DNA from: Hymenobacter arizonensis
GTDB taxonomy: Bacteria; Bacteroidota; Bacteroidia; Cytophagales; Hymenobacteraceae
DNA: 64,000 nucleotides
Assembly: GCF_900115775.1 (NCBI RefSeq)
Contig: NZ_FOXS01000001.1
Span: forward strand, 1,054,001-1,118,000
Direction: 5' to 3'
A program made the position numbers and the translations under genes. The notes under the pieces are model-generated. The model was not told the origin of the DNA, ran no database searches, and saw nothing but the letters and a program-made list of their open reading frames with translations. Position 1 is the stretch's first letter. Every line of letters begins with the position of its first letter. This document shows positions 42,503 to 50,134 of this stretch, piece by piece.

Positions 42503-43500
42503 AAGTGGCCGTGCTCGCCCCGGTGGCCTGGCGTACGCCACCTCACCACTACGGCCCCTGGGAACAGATGGCCTCGAACGTGGCCGAGGGCCTGGTGGCG
42601 CTGGGCGTAGACGTGACGCTGTTTGCCACCGCCGACTCGCACACGGCCGGCACGCTGGCGGCCGTGGTGGCGCAGGGCTACGAAGAAGACCGCACCCAGG
42701 ACGCCAAAGTGGTAGAGTGCCTGCACATCAGCCACCTGATGGAGCGGGCCGCCGAGTTCGACCTCATTCATAACCACTTCGACTTCCTGCCCCTCACCTA
42801 CTCGCGGCTGATTCCGACGCCGATGGTGACCACCATTCACGGCTTTTCATCGGAAAAAATTCTGGCCGTGTACGAGAAGTACGCCACCTCGACGGCCTAC
42901 GTGTCCATCAGCCACGCCGACCGCAGCCCGCGCCTGCCCTACGCCGCCACCGTCTACAACGGCTTGCGGGTGAACGACTTCGTCTACACCGAGAAACCCG
43001 ACGACTACCTGCTGTTTTTCGGCCGCATCCACCCCGACAAGGGCACGGCCGAGGCCATTGACATTGCCCGGCGCAGCGGTAAGCGCCTGCTCATCGCGGG
43101 CATCGTGCAGGATGCGGCCTACTTCCGCGAGCAAGTGGAACCGCTGTTGAGCGACGACATTGTGTTCCTGGGACCGGCCGGGCCGGCGCAGCGCAACCAA
43201 CTGCTGGGGCAAGCCCTGGCGCTGCTCCACCCCATTCGTTTCGCCGAGCCCTTTGGCCTGAGCGTGGCCGAAGCCCAGCTCTGCGGCACGCCGGTCATTG
43301 CCTTCAACAAGGGAGCTATGCCCGAGCTGATACAGGAAGCGCAAACCGGCTTTCTGGTGGATAATGTGGGGCAGGCCGTGGAAGCCGTGCAGCAGATAGG
43401 CAGCATCAGCCGGGCCGCCTGCCGGGCCTGGGCCAGCGCCAACTTCTCGCAGGAGAAAATGGCGGCGGATTATCTGGCGGTGTACAAGGAGCTGATATAA
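42499..43500 (+). CDS. GT4-family glycosyltransferase
   Basis: 333 residues, single GT-B protein. Donor-side features are LFFGRIHPDKGTAEAIDIARRSGK and the E-x7-E region PFGLSVAEAQLCGTPVIAF. The N-terminus (MKVAVLAPVAWRTPPHHYGPWE) is typical of a GT4 group found beside GH130 enzymes in Bacteroidota. Acceptor and donor are not determined. It starts inside the stop of the upstream fused gene and is followed directly by a strong terminator. Confidence 0.9.
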   Translation: MKVAVLAPVAWRTPPHHYGPWEQMASNVAEGLVALGVDVTLFATADSHTAGTLAAVVAQGYEEDRTQDAKVVECLHISHLMERAAEFDLIHNHFDFLPLTYSRLIPTPMVTTIHGFSSEKILAVYEKYATSTAYVSISHADRSPRLPYAATVYNGLRVNDFVYTEKPDDYLLFFGRIHPDKGTAEAIDIARRSGKRLLIAGIVQDAAYFREQVEPLLSDDIVFLGPAGPAQRNQLLGQALALLHPIRFAEPFGLSVAEAQLCGTPVIAFNKGAMPELIQEAQTGFLVDNVGQAVEAVQQIGSISRAACRAWASANFSQEKMAADYLAVYKELI

Positions 43501-43561
43501 ACCCTCTGAAAACGGACCGACTTAGATTTGCTCAGCCGGCCGGTCCATTTTCAGAGGGTTT
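43499..43561 (+). terminator. Long-stem terminator after the glycosyltransferases
   Basis: AAACCCTCTGAAAA (43499-43512) and its exact complement (43548-43561) form the outer stem, and GGACCG pairs with CGGTCC inside, so the stem has about 20 pairs. It overlaps the stop codon of the GT gene by two bases. There is no long U-tract, only TTT at the end of the stem. Confidence 0.75.
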
Positions 43562-43571
43562 ATCTGACGTA

Positions 43572-43762
43572 ACGCAGTGGGTCGTTGATGACGCGGGGCT
43601 GTGCCCCGTGTCTACTATTTGTCAGCCACTGGCCGACGGTCATTGAACGATTCCCGAACGACTCTTTAACGACTCCAATGCAAATCGTTCTGACGTTGCT
43701 GGCCAGAGGCCCGCTAATGGTCGGCACGGGGCACAGCCCCGCGCCATCACCACGGACTGCGT
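43572..43762. repeat. R2-like element, copy c
   Basis: 191 nt with arms at 43572-43610 and 43725-43762 that are inverted copies (few mismatches, one single-base gap). Each arm holds its own palindrome CGGGGC-TGT-GCCCCG. The spacer carries TTGAACGA, CGAACGAC and TTAACGAC, the same TTGAACGAC theme as copies a and b. The sequence of the arms differs but the architecture is shared, so I group it with R2 tentatively. Confidence 0.6.
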
Positions 43763-43785
43763 AGCATGAGGGTTTATAGGGTATC

Positions 43786-43910
43786 CTACACAGCCGAGCA
43801 CTTATCCGGTCTTGCCCCAACGAAAGCAGACGCCTGGCACCCCCTCTCCTTTTCGGAGAGGGGCCGGGGGGTGAGGCGCCCGCCCGCTACACAGCCGAAC
43901 ACTTATCCAG
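43786..43910. repeat. R3-family repeat copy a, flanked by a duplicated GH130 gene end
   Basis: The R3 core at 43836-43877 has CCCCTCTCC, TTTT, CGGAGAGGGG and GGGGGGTGAGGC. It is bracketed by two 24-nt direct copies at 43786-43809 and 43887-43910 that match at 22 of 24 positions. The right copy is the last codons and stop of the GH130 gene. This looks like an insertion that duplicated its target. Confidence 0.7.
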
Positions 43911-45359
43911 CAGCTTGGCCAGCAGGGACGCCAAATCCACCGTCACGAAGGAGGAGCAGTAATCGGACAGGCCGTAGGGAATGACCAGCTTGCCCTCGTG
44001 GATGATGGAGCCGCAGGAATACAGTACGTTGGGCACGTAGCCTTCGCGCTCCTCCTTGTTGGGGATGAGCAGGGGTTCGCTGAGGCGGCCGATTTCGATG
44101 GCCGGGTCGTTCAAGTCCAACAAGCTTACGCCCAGACAGTAGCGGCGCATGGGGCCCACGCCGTGGGTGATGATGAGCCAGCCGTGCTCGGTTTCGATGG
44201 GCGAGCCGCAGTTGCCAATCTGGATGAACTCCCAGGTGCTGATGGGCTCCTGAATCTGGACGGGCGCCTGCCAGATGTTGAGGTTGTCGGAGTACATGAG
44301 GTAGTTGCTCCAGCCATCAATGCGCGACATCATCACGAAGCGCCCCCCGATTTTGCGCGGAAACAGCGCCAGGTTCTTGTTGTGTGCCCCGGCCCCGTGC
44401 AGGGGCATCACCCTAAAGCTGATGAAGTCCTCGGTGCGCAGCAGCTTGGGCGCAATGGTCGCGCCGTCGTAGGCGGTGTAGGTGGCGTAGTACACCACCC
44501 GGCCATCGTCCTCCACGAAGCGCACGAAGCGGGCATCCTCCATGCCCCGGCGCTCGAAATCGGACACCGGGAAAATAACCCGGTCCGATAGGTCGGTGTC
44601 GAGCGAAAACGTGAGGTCGTAGTAGGCTTCGGCCAGCCAGAGCAGCTGGTCGTAGGCCGGGCGTAGGGCGTCGTCGGGCTGGGCGGCCTGGGCTTCGAGC
44701 ACGATTTTTTGCAGCAGGTTGAACTCGAACCGGTCGGCCAGCTGGGGGGCAATTTCGGCCACTACCTGCGGGTTAAGCGTGGCGGCGAAGGGCTGGGCAA
44801 AGAAGTCGGCCTTGCGGTACTCGGCGCTGCGCACGGTGTCGGCCTCGTCGATGTAGTTGCCGGCCGGCAGCACGTGGATGTTGGCATCCTTATCCAGCAC
44901 CGCCCGCCGAAATACGATAGACGAAATGTGCCCCTCGCCCACGGCCCGAAAGCTGATGATGACGCGCTTTTCGCCTTCCTGCAGCTCCGACTGGTCGGGG
45001 TCTTCTACGATGGAGGGGTTGAAAAAGGCCGCCGACTCGATGGAGTACTCGTGGGTGAAGTAGCTGCCCAGCAGCAGCTTGCGGTAGGGCGGCAGCTGCT
45101 CAAAATCCAGCCCTAGGCCGGCAAACAAGGGTTGCAGGCGGGCGCAGTTGCGGCTGAGCACCCGCGTAATGTTGCGGTGGCGCTTGGAATACTCCTGCAG
45201 GATGGGCGAGATGGTGCCGAACACTTCCTGTTCGCTCAGGGCCATCACGCGGCCAATAACCTGCCGGGCACGCTCCTCGCCGTAAAAAAAATAGCGGGCA
45301 ATAACCCGCTTCATATCCGGATAGACTTTCTCGGATTCTCGTTCGATGGTCAGGCGCAT
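43887..45359 (-). CDS. GH130-family glycoside phosphorylase/hydrolase-like protein
   Basis: 490 residues, longer than minimal GH130 (about 330-400), with an N-terminal helical extension (residues 1-150). The five-bladed propeller part contains DFERRGMEDARFVRF (the conserved E-D-A/P-R site), SRIDGWSNYLMYSDN, and HGWLIITHGVGPMRRY. Members phosphorolyse or hydrolyse beta-mannosides. It is opposite and close to the two GT4 genes, so the three may handle one glycan. It is downstream of the thioredoxin-like gene and probably served by site 5. Its 3' end borders an R3 insertion. Confidence 0.88.
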   Translation of the reverse strand: MRLTIERESEKVYPDMKRVIARYFFYGEERARQVIGRVMALSEQEVFGTISPILQEYSKRHRNITRVLSRNCARLQPLFAGLGLDFEQLPPYRKLLLGSYFTHEYSIESAAFFNPSIVEDPDQSELQEGEKRVIISFRAVGEGHISSIVFRRAVLDKDANIHVLPAGNYIDEADTVRSAEYRKADFFAQPFAATLNPQVVAEIAPQLADRFEFNLLQKIVLEAQAAQPDDALRPAYDQLLWLAEAYYDLTFSLDTDLSDRVIFPVSDFERRGMEDARFVRFVEDDGRVVYYATYTAYDGATIAPKLLRTEDFISFRVMPLHGAGAHNKNLALFPRKIGGRFVMMSRIDGWSNYLMYSDNLNIWQAPVQIQEPISTWEFIQIGNCGSPIETEHGWLIITHGVGPMRRYCLGVSLLDLNDPAIEIGRLSEPLLIPNKEEREGYVPNVLYSCGSIIHEGKLVIPYGLSDYCSSFVTVDLASLLAKLLDKCSAV

Positions 45360-45408
45360 GGGGTTTCAAGGGATGGTGCGGGTAAGGGAATGACTGTTCT
45401 GGCGTGGG

Positions 45409-45451
45409 GCCTCACCCCCCGGCCCCCTCTCCGAAAAGGAGAGGGGGTGCC
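45409..45451. repeat. R3-family repeat, copy b
   Basis: GCCTCACCCCCCGGCCCCCT followed by CTCCGAAAAGGAGAGGGGGT. It forms a short hairpin (CCCCCTCTCC/GGAGAGGGGG with loop GAAAA). It is inverted relative to copies a and c and lies upstream of the GH130 start. Confidence 0.75.
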
Positions 45452-45517
45452 GAACGATTTAGCGGTTATCTTTTGTCAAAACCAGCATTAATATATATTA
45501 TTCAATATACTACGACT

Positions 45518-45556
45518 GGCTCCTCCTCTTCGGAGAGGGGGCCGGGGGGGTGAGGC
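45518..45556. repeat. R3-family repeat, copy c
   Basis: CTCCTCCTCTTCGGAGAGGG followed by GGCCGGGGGGGTGAGGCG, the same signature as copy a with a shorter hairpin. Between copies b and c lies an AT-rich stretch (ATTAATATATATTATTCAAT) unlike the surrounding DNA. Copies b and c face each other, so the 45409-45556 block is itself an inverted repeat. Confidence 0.7.
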
Positions 45557-45564
45557 GCTCCACA

Positions 45565-45909
45565 TCAGGGCTGCCCTGCCTCCTCCAGCTTGCACAGCAG
45601 TAGCGCGGCCATGAGCGCGCCTTCGGGCAGGCCCTGCTGACGCCACAGTTCCTCGCCGTCGCGCAGGAGCACGAAGGCGGGCACGCCCCGGCCGTCGAAG
45701 GCCTTTACTACGCCGGGGTGGGTGGCCGCATCCACCTTGAGCACCCGGATAGCCGGGCCCAGCGCTGCTTGCAGGTCTTTCAGCAGCACGTTCGTGGCGT
45801 TACGCGAGAGTAGCGTATCCTGCTGAACGCCGGCACCCACGGTGGGCAGCAGCACGAGGAGCATGGCCGGGTGGGCGGGCAGCAAGGGGAGAATGGCGGT
45901 GGGGAACAT
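45565..45909 (-). CDS. Thioredoxin-fold protein lacking the CxxC motif
   Basis: 114 residues. The fold pattern is clear: LLVLLPTVGAGVQ at strand 2, IRVLKVDAATHPGVVKAFDGRGVPAFVLLRDGEELWRQQG with the cis-Pro loop (GVPAF). At the active-site position, where thioredoxins have W-C-G-P-C, this protein has VGAGVQQDT with no cysteine. The only Cys is near the C-terminus (LLLCKLEE). It is therefore unlikely to be a disulfide reductase and may be a binding or chaperone-like module. It is the first gene behind the minus side of site 5. Confidence 0.82.
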   Translation of the reverse strand: MFPTAILPLLPAHPAMLLVLLPTVGAGVQQDTLLSRNATNVLLKDLQAALGPAIRVLKVDAATHPGVVKAFDGRGVPAFVLLRDGEELWRQQGLPEGALMAALLLCKLEEAGQP

Positions 45910-45970
45910 GGACCGGGGAAATGGTAAGCTGCACCGTGGCGGGCCGGAAGCTCGACGGAATAAGTAGCTG

Positions 45971-46037
45971 TAAAATTACCGGAAGCCCCCGCCGGTCCGT
46001 ATGATGCATATCAGGGAGCCAGCTTGACGTTTGTCAA
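45971..46037 (-). promoter_or_regulatory. FNR/CRP-like box and promoter of the thioredoxin-like/GH130 genes (site 5)
   Basis: TTGACGTTTGTCAA at 46024-46037 is a perfect dyad in its arms. Read on the minus strand from 46037: CATA at +34 and TAATTTTA at +59 to +66, so TTTA is at +63. The predicted start is about 45965, 56 nt before the thioredoxin-like ATG. The plus side, facing the histidine kinase, has no matching -7 element at either spacing. Confidence 0.7.
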
Positions 46038-46110
46038 ATCCGGTTGTATAAGTCCGCGCAGGCCTGCTGTTCCCTGGGGACCGCCATGCGGTGTATCCAT
46101 TCCCAAGCCT

Positions 46111-47715
46111 ATGCTTCCCGTTGCCTACTCAGCCATTATGGCTAACTTCCTTTATGCCCATTCCGGCGAGATGGCGGGGATTTACGACCCCGGCCTGGGG
46201 TGGTTCACCCACGTCAACCCGGCCGGGGTGCAGCTGCTGGGCTACCCTTCGGAAGAAGCCCTGCTCGCCGACCCCAACCACTCGCTGCGCGTGCCGCCCT
46301 GGACGCCCGACCAGTGGCAGCAGCTCTACGACCAGACCCGGCGCGCGGGCCACCACGAGCTGGAAGCCGACATTCGCCGCCACGTGGGCGAGCCGTTCCG
46401 GGCCCACGTCAAGCTGACCTACTGCGAGGTGGGCGGCCGGGCCCTGCTGCTGGTGGGCCTCACCGAGCACAACCGCCTGCAGCAGGCCGAGCGGGCCCTG
46501 GCCCACAGCGTGCGCCGCTTCGAGGCCGTGTTCACCAACGCCACGCTGGGCATCATCGTCTGCGACCAGCCCGGCCGCATGGTGTCGGTGAATGCGCGGG
46601 CCGGGCAGCTCTTTGGCTATGCTCCGGCCGAGCTGCTGGGCCTGCCCATTGAGCTGCTGGTGCCCCAGGCCGCCGGCCGCCACCACGCCCAGCTGCGCGC
46701 CTCCTACAACGCCGACCCGCAGGTGCGCAACATGGGCCACGACCGCCCCCTGCAAGGCCAGCGCCGCGACGGCTCCGTGTTCCCGGTGGAGGCCAGCCTG
46801 AGCTATTTTCATTTAGATGAGGAGCTCTACGTGGTGGCCTACATCCTGGACCTAAGCGCCAAGCAGGCCGCCGAGCAGGAGTTGCGCACCCAGCACCAGC
46901 GCGTGGCCCGCCTCAACGCCGAACTGGAGCAGCGCGTAATCGACCGCACCAACGCCCTGCTGCTGACCCTGGAGCAGCTCGAAAAAAGGGGCGACGAGCT
47001 GGCCCTGGCCCTGCAGGCCGAGCAGCAGCTCGGCGAGCTCAAGTCGCGCTTCGTGAGCATGGCCTCCCACGAGTTTCGCACCCCGCTCACGGCCGTGCTC
47101 TCCTCGGCCGACCTGATTGAGGAGTTTCCCGGCGGCCACCAGCAAAGCCAGCGCCTGAAGTACGTGGACCACATCCGCACCTCGGTGCAGCACCTGAACA
47201 CCATTCTGGAAGAATTCCTGTCGGTGGGCCGCCTCGAGGAAGGCAAGATGGAGGCCAACCCCGCCAACCTCAACCTCGACGAGTTGGTGCGCGATACCGT
47301 GGCCGACATGCACAGCCTGCTCAAGGCCGGCCAGACCATCGACTGGCAGGTGGAGTGCCCCATCCCGGTGCGGCTGGATGCCTCCCTGCTGCGCAAAATC
47401 CTCATGAACCTGCTCTCCAACGCCCTAAAGTACTCCGGCGAAAACTCGGTCGTCACGGTGCGGGCCGGCTGCGAGTTGAAAGAGCTCACGATAACCGTGC
47501 AGGACCAGGGCATTGGCATTTCCCCGGAAGACCAGGCCCACCTGTTCGAGCAGTTTTTCCGGGCCCCCAGCGTCATCACCGAGCCCGGTACCGGGCTGGG
47601 CCTCTACATCATCGCCAAATACCTGGAGCTGATGGGCGGCACCATCAACCTACAAAGCGCGCCCGGCCAGGGCACCACCGTTACTATTGCGCTGCCCCTT
47701 ACCACGCCCGATTAG
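46111..47715 (+). CDS. Two-PAS sensor histidine kinase
   Basis: 534 residues from ATG 46111. The frame opens at TTG 46024, but that codon lies inside the site 5 box and the extra 29 residues are unlike the family. PAS 1 (about 1-125), PAS 2 (about 140-255, AVFTNATLGIIVCDQPGRM), a coiled coil, DHp with FVSMASHEFRTPLTAVLSSADL (phospho-His), and HATPase with NLLSNALKYSG, DQGIGIS and GTGLGLYII. No membrane helix, so it is cytoplasmic. The next plus-strand gene is a Crp-type response regulator 254 nt on, with only repeats between, so they are very likely partners. Confidence 0.92.
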   Translation: MLPVAYSAIMANFLYAHSGEMAGIYDPGLGWFTHVNPAGVQLLGYPSEEALLADPNHSLRVPPWTPDQWQQLYDQTRRAGHHELEADIRRHVGEPFRAHVKLTYCEVGGRALLLVGLTEHNRLQQAERALAHSVRRFEAVFTNATLGIIVCDQPGRMVSVNARAGQLFGYAPAELLGLPIELLVPQAAGRHHAQLRASYNADPQVRNMGHDRPLQGQRRDGSVFPVEASLSYFHLDEELYVVAYILDLSAKQAAEQELRTQHQRVARLNAELEQRVIDRTNALLLTLEQLEKRGDELALALQAEQQLGELKSRFVSMASHEFRTPLTAVLSSADLIEEFPGGHQQSQRLKYVDHIRTSVQHLNTILEEFLSVGRLEEGKMEANPANLNLDELVRDTVADMHSLLKAGQTIDWQVECPIPVRLDASLLRKILMNLLSNALKYSGENSVVTVRAGCELKELTITVQDQGIGISPEDQAHLFEQFFRAPSVITEPGTGLGLYIIAKYLELMGGTINLQSAPGQGTTVTIALPLTTPD

Positions 47716-47729
47716 GGGCGGTGAAGAAC

Positions 47730-47776
47730 GTCATGCTCCATCTGCGTCCGCAAAGTCGGAGCATCTCTCTCGCTTC
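47730..47776. repeat. R1-like fragment, copy e
   Basis: GTCATGCTCCATCTGCGTCC followed by GCAAAGTCGGAGCATCTCTC has the R1 start and GCATCTCTC end but altered middle and only one arm. It is a partial or diverged copy just after the kinase stop. Confidence 0.45.
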
Positions 47777-47796
47777 GTTGCCGTGCTAACGGGGGA

Positions 47797-47922
47797 CCTC
47801 ACCCCCCGGCCCCTCTCCAAAAAAGAGGGGGAGCCTGACGATTCCGAAACGAGCAGAACCGGTGCCCCCTCTTTTTTGGAGAGGGGCCGTGCCCGGCAGG
47901 GGTCAGGGGGTGAGGCCCCCCG
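47797..47922. repeat. R3-family repeats, inverted pair (copies d and e)
   Basis: Copy d (CCTCACCCCCCGGCCCCTCT and on, from about 47797) and copy e (CCCCTCTTTTTTGGAGAGGG and GGGGGTGAGGCC, 47863-47918) face each other around 30 nt. Their arms could form a long hairpin between the kinase and regulator genes, possibly limiting read-through from one to the other. Confidence 0.8.
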
Positions 47923-47969
47923 CCAGAACGAAGCTCGTTACGCCTACCCTCCTTATCATTCCTTCCGCT

Positions 47970-49022
47970 ATGCCTCTTATCCTGCTCATTGAAGACCACC
48001 AGATTATCCGCGACAACACCGCCCAGCTGCTGGAGCTGGCCGGCTACGCCGTGCAAACGGCCGAAAACGGGGAGCTAGGCGTGCAATTAGCCCTGGCCAC
48101 GCGGCCCGACCTGGTTATCTGCGACATCATGATGCCCGTGCTCGACGGCTACGGCGTGCTCCAGATTTTCAACCAGCATCCGCAGCTGCTGGGGGTGCCC
48201 TTCATCTTCCTGACGGCCAAAACCGAGCAGGCCGACCGCCGCCGCGGCATGGCCCTGGGCGCCGACGACTACCTGAGCAAGCCCTTCGATAAGGCGGACT
48301 TGCTCAGCGCCGTGAGCGGGCGCCTCAGCCGCTTCCAGCAGCTCAAGCCGGAGCCCAGCCTGAGCGGGGAGCAGCTCAACAAGTTTCTGGACGAGGCCCA
48401 GCAGGTCGGCGACCTGGCCAGCCTCTCGCGGGACCGCAAAGCCCACCTGCTGCGCAAGAAGCAGGACATTTACCTGGAAGGCGACGAGTCGACGCGGCTG
48501 TACTTCGTGCAAAGCGGGCGGGTGAAAACCGTGAAAACCACCGCCGGCGGCAAGGAGCTGATTGTGGGCCTGCACGGTCCCGGCGAGTTTTTCGGCTATC
48601 TGCCCCTGCTGCAAAACACCCCCCACCGCGACTCCGCCATTGCTGTGGACGAGTCCGAGCTGCTCTACATTCCGAAGGAGGATTTCACGGCGCTGCTGCT
48701 GCGCAACCCCGACGTGGGCCAGCAGTTTGTGCGCCTACTGGCCGGCCAGGTAAGCGGGCAGGCCGAGCTGCTGCTGGCCATGGCCTACAACTCCATCCGC
48801 CGCCGCGTGGCCGACACGCTGGTGCAGCTGCACGAGCAGGCCGGCGAGGCCAACAACAGCGCCATCCAGCTCACCCGCGACGACATGGCCGCCATGGTGG
48901 GTACCGCCCCTGAGTCGTTGAGCCGCACGCTCAACGAGTTCAAGCACGACGGTTTTATTGAGCTGACGCCGAACACCATCCGGGTCCTGGAACCCGAGAA
49001 GCTGCGCCGGGCCCGCTGGTAG
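47970..49022 (+). CDS. Response regulator with Crp/Fnr output module (REC + cNMP-binding + HTH)
   Basis: 350 residues from ATG 47970; the upstream in-frame extension is repeat DNA. Residues 1-120 are a receiver domain with EDH, phospho-acceptor D52 (VICDIMMP) and the Lys in LSKPFD. Residues about 150-265 are a cNMP-binding beta-roll (YLEGDESTRLYFVQSGRVKT, GEFFGYLPLL). Residues about 270-350 are a Crp-type winged helix with DDMAAMVGTAPESLSRTLNEF. The recognition helix reads E315-x-x-S318-R319, the FNR pattern that contacts TTGA half-sites. It is therefore the best candidate to bind the six TTGAY boxes in this island. No cysteines for an iron-sulfur cluster were seen. Confidence 0.93.
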   Translation: MPLILLIEDHQIIRDNTAQLLELAGYAVQTAENGELGVQLALATRPDLVICDIMMPVLDGYGVLQIFNQHPQLLGVPFIFLTAKTEQADRRRGMALGADDYLSKPFDKADLLSAVSGRLSRFQQLKPEPSLSGEQLNKFLDEAQQVGDLASLSRDRKAHLLRKKQDIYLEGDESTRLYFVQSGRVKTVKTTAGGKELIVGLHGPGEFFGYLPLLQNTPHRDSAIAVDESELLYIPKEDFTALLLRNPDVGQQFVRLLAGQVSGQAELLLAMAYNSIRRRVADTLVQLHEQAGEANNSAIQLTRDDMAAMVGTAPESLSRTLNEFKHDGFIELTPNTIRVLEPEKLRRARW

Positions 49023-49127
49023 GCTGCTCCCCCCGCGCGGGCTAGGCTCGTTGGTGAGCCTTTGATAAAGCTCAGCCCCTTAAACTGAGCGGCGGCCCCC
49101 AGCTTCCGGCGCCATGGTCGGTTATTC

Positions 49128-50039
49128 TTATAGTAAGTAAAAGCTCTCGGCGGGCAGTTGCTGGGGCGGCACGGCTTCTCCCAGCAGCTGCCGGAGGCTG
49201 CTTTCCACGGTGCGGGCAATGGCCGTGACGGGTGTATCAGTAGGCTTGTTGCTGAAGGGGTCCTGCAGGTAGCGGGCCGTCCTCTCCAGCAGGAAAAAGG
49301 ACGAGGAAATGGTCAGCAGCACGGGAATTTCCCACAGCCCGATGGCCTTCACCAACCCCAGGGAGAGCGTGCCCAGAAACAGGTAGATGAAGCAGTACAC
49401 CAGCAGCCGGTAGCTGACGGGAAACACGGTGGTTTTGATGCGCTCGGCCTGGCCCATGGCGTCGGTCAGGCGCGCCAGCGTGGCATCGAGCTGCACCTGC
49501 TGGTAGGCGTTGAGGGCCCCGTGCTGGTAGAGGTCGCGGAGCTGGTCGGCGTGCCCGGCCAGCAGGGCCAGCGGCTTGTGGACCTGCGACGTAAGCGTGG
49601 CCCCTTCGGCGGCCGAAAGATAGGTTTCCAGCCCAGCGGCCGCGTCCTGCCCGCGCAGCGCCTGCCCCAGGGAGTAGCACCAGGCCATCTGGCGGTAGGC
49701 CAGCACTGCGAGCGGAGCCCCCGGCCCCACCCGCTGCCGGTAGGCATCGGGCAGAAACGTGCGCACCTGCAGCACCAGCGTACGGGAGTCGTTGACGATG
49801 CCGCCCCAGATTTTGCGCGCCTCCCACCACCGGTCGTAGGACTGGCTGGTTTTGAAGGCCAGCAGGAGGGAAATCAGGCTACCTAGAATCGTGGGCAGCT
49901 GCAGCGGAATCAGCGGCAGGTAGGCCCCGAGCACCAGCTTCAGCAAGTGGAAAAAGATGGAAATAAGCAGCACCCGCACCACGTCCGCCCGAATGTGTTT
50001 GACGACATAGCCGATGGGAAGGTGGGTGTTGAGCAGCAT
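49128..50039 (-). CDS. Bestrophin-family channel protein
   Basis: 303 residues from ATG 50039 (MLLNTHLPIGYVVKHI); a longer open frame to 50891 is the shadow of nhaA. The bestrophin (UPF0187) pattern is clear: LQLPTILGSLISLLLAFKTSQSYDRWWEARKIWGGIVNDSR, then late helices with LVYCFIYLFLGTLSLGL and the PFSNKPTDTP motif. It forms pentameric channels, for anions in eukaryotes and often cations in bacteria. It is 95 nt downstream of nhaA and probably the last gene of the ATPase-nhaA-bestrophin unit. Confidence 0.92.
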   Translation of the reverse strand: MLLNTHLPIGYVVKHIRADVVRVLLISIFFHLLKLVLGAYLPLIPLQLPTILGSLISLLLAFKTSQSYDRWWEARKIWGGIVNDSRTLVLQVRTFLPDAYRQRVGPGAPLAVLAYRQMAWCYSLGQALRGQDAAAGLETYLSAAEGATLTSQVHKPLALLAGHADQLRDLYQHGALNAYQQVQLDATLARLTDAMGQAERIKTTVFPVSYRLLVYCFIYLFLGTLSLGLVKAIGLWEIPVLLTISSSFFLLERTARYLQDPFSNKPTDTPVTAIARTVESSLRQLLGEAVPPQQLPAESFYLL

Positions 50040-50134
50040 CAGCGGTGGAGGATGAAGGGTGGAAAGGAAAACAGCTGCCCGGTAGCGGGACGGTTGCCCA
50101 AAGCAGTCGGCACTGCCGGCCCCCGCCGGGGTGC

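Noticed and set aside
43560..43820. Minus-strand 86-residue open frame
   Set aside because: It lies almost wholly in the R2-like element and has no protein-like pattern.
46024..46110. TTG start at 46024 for the two-PAS kinase
   Set aside because: The codon lies inside the FNR/CRP-like box of site 5 and the extra residues are unlike the PAS family; ATG 46111 fits better.
49045..49090. Two short hairpins between the Crp-type regulator and bestrophin genes as a terminator
   Set aside because: The stems are only 5-6 pairs and no T-run follows, so support is too weak to list.
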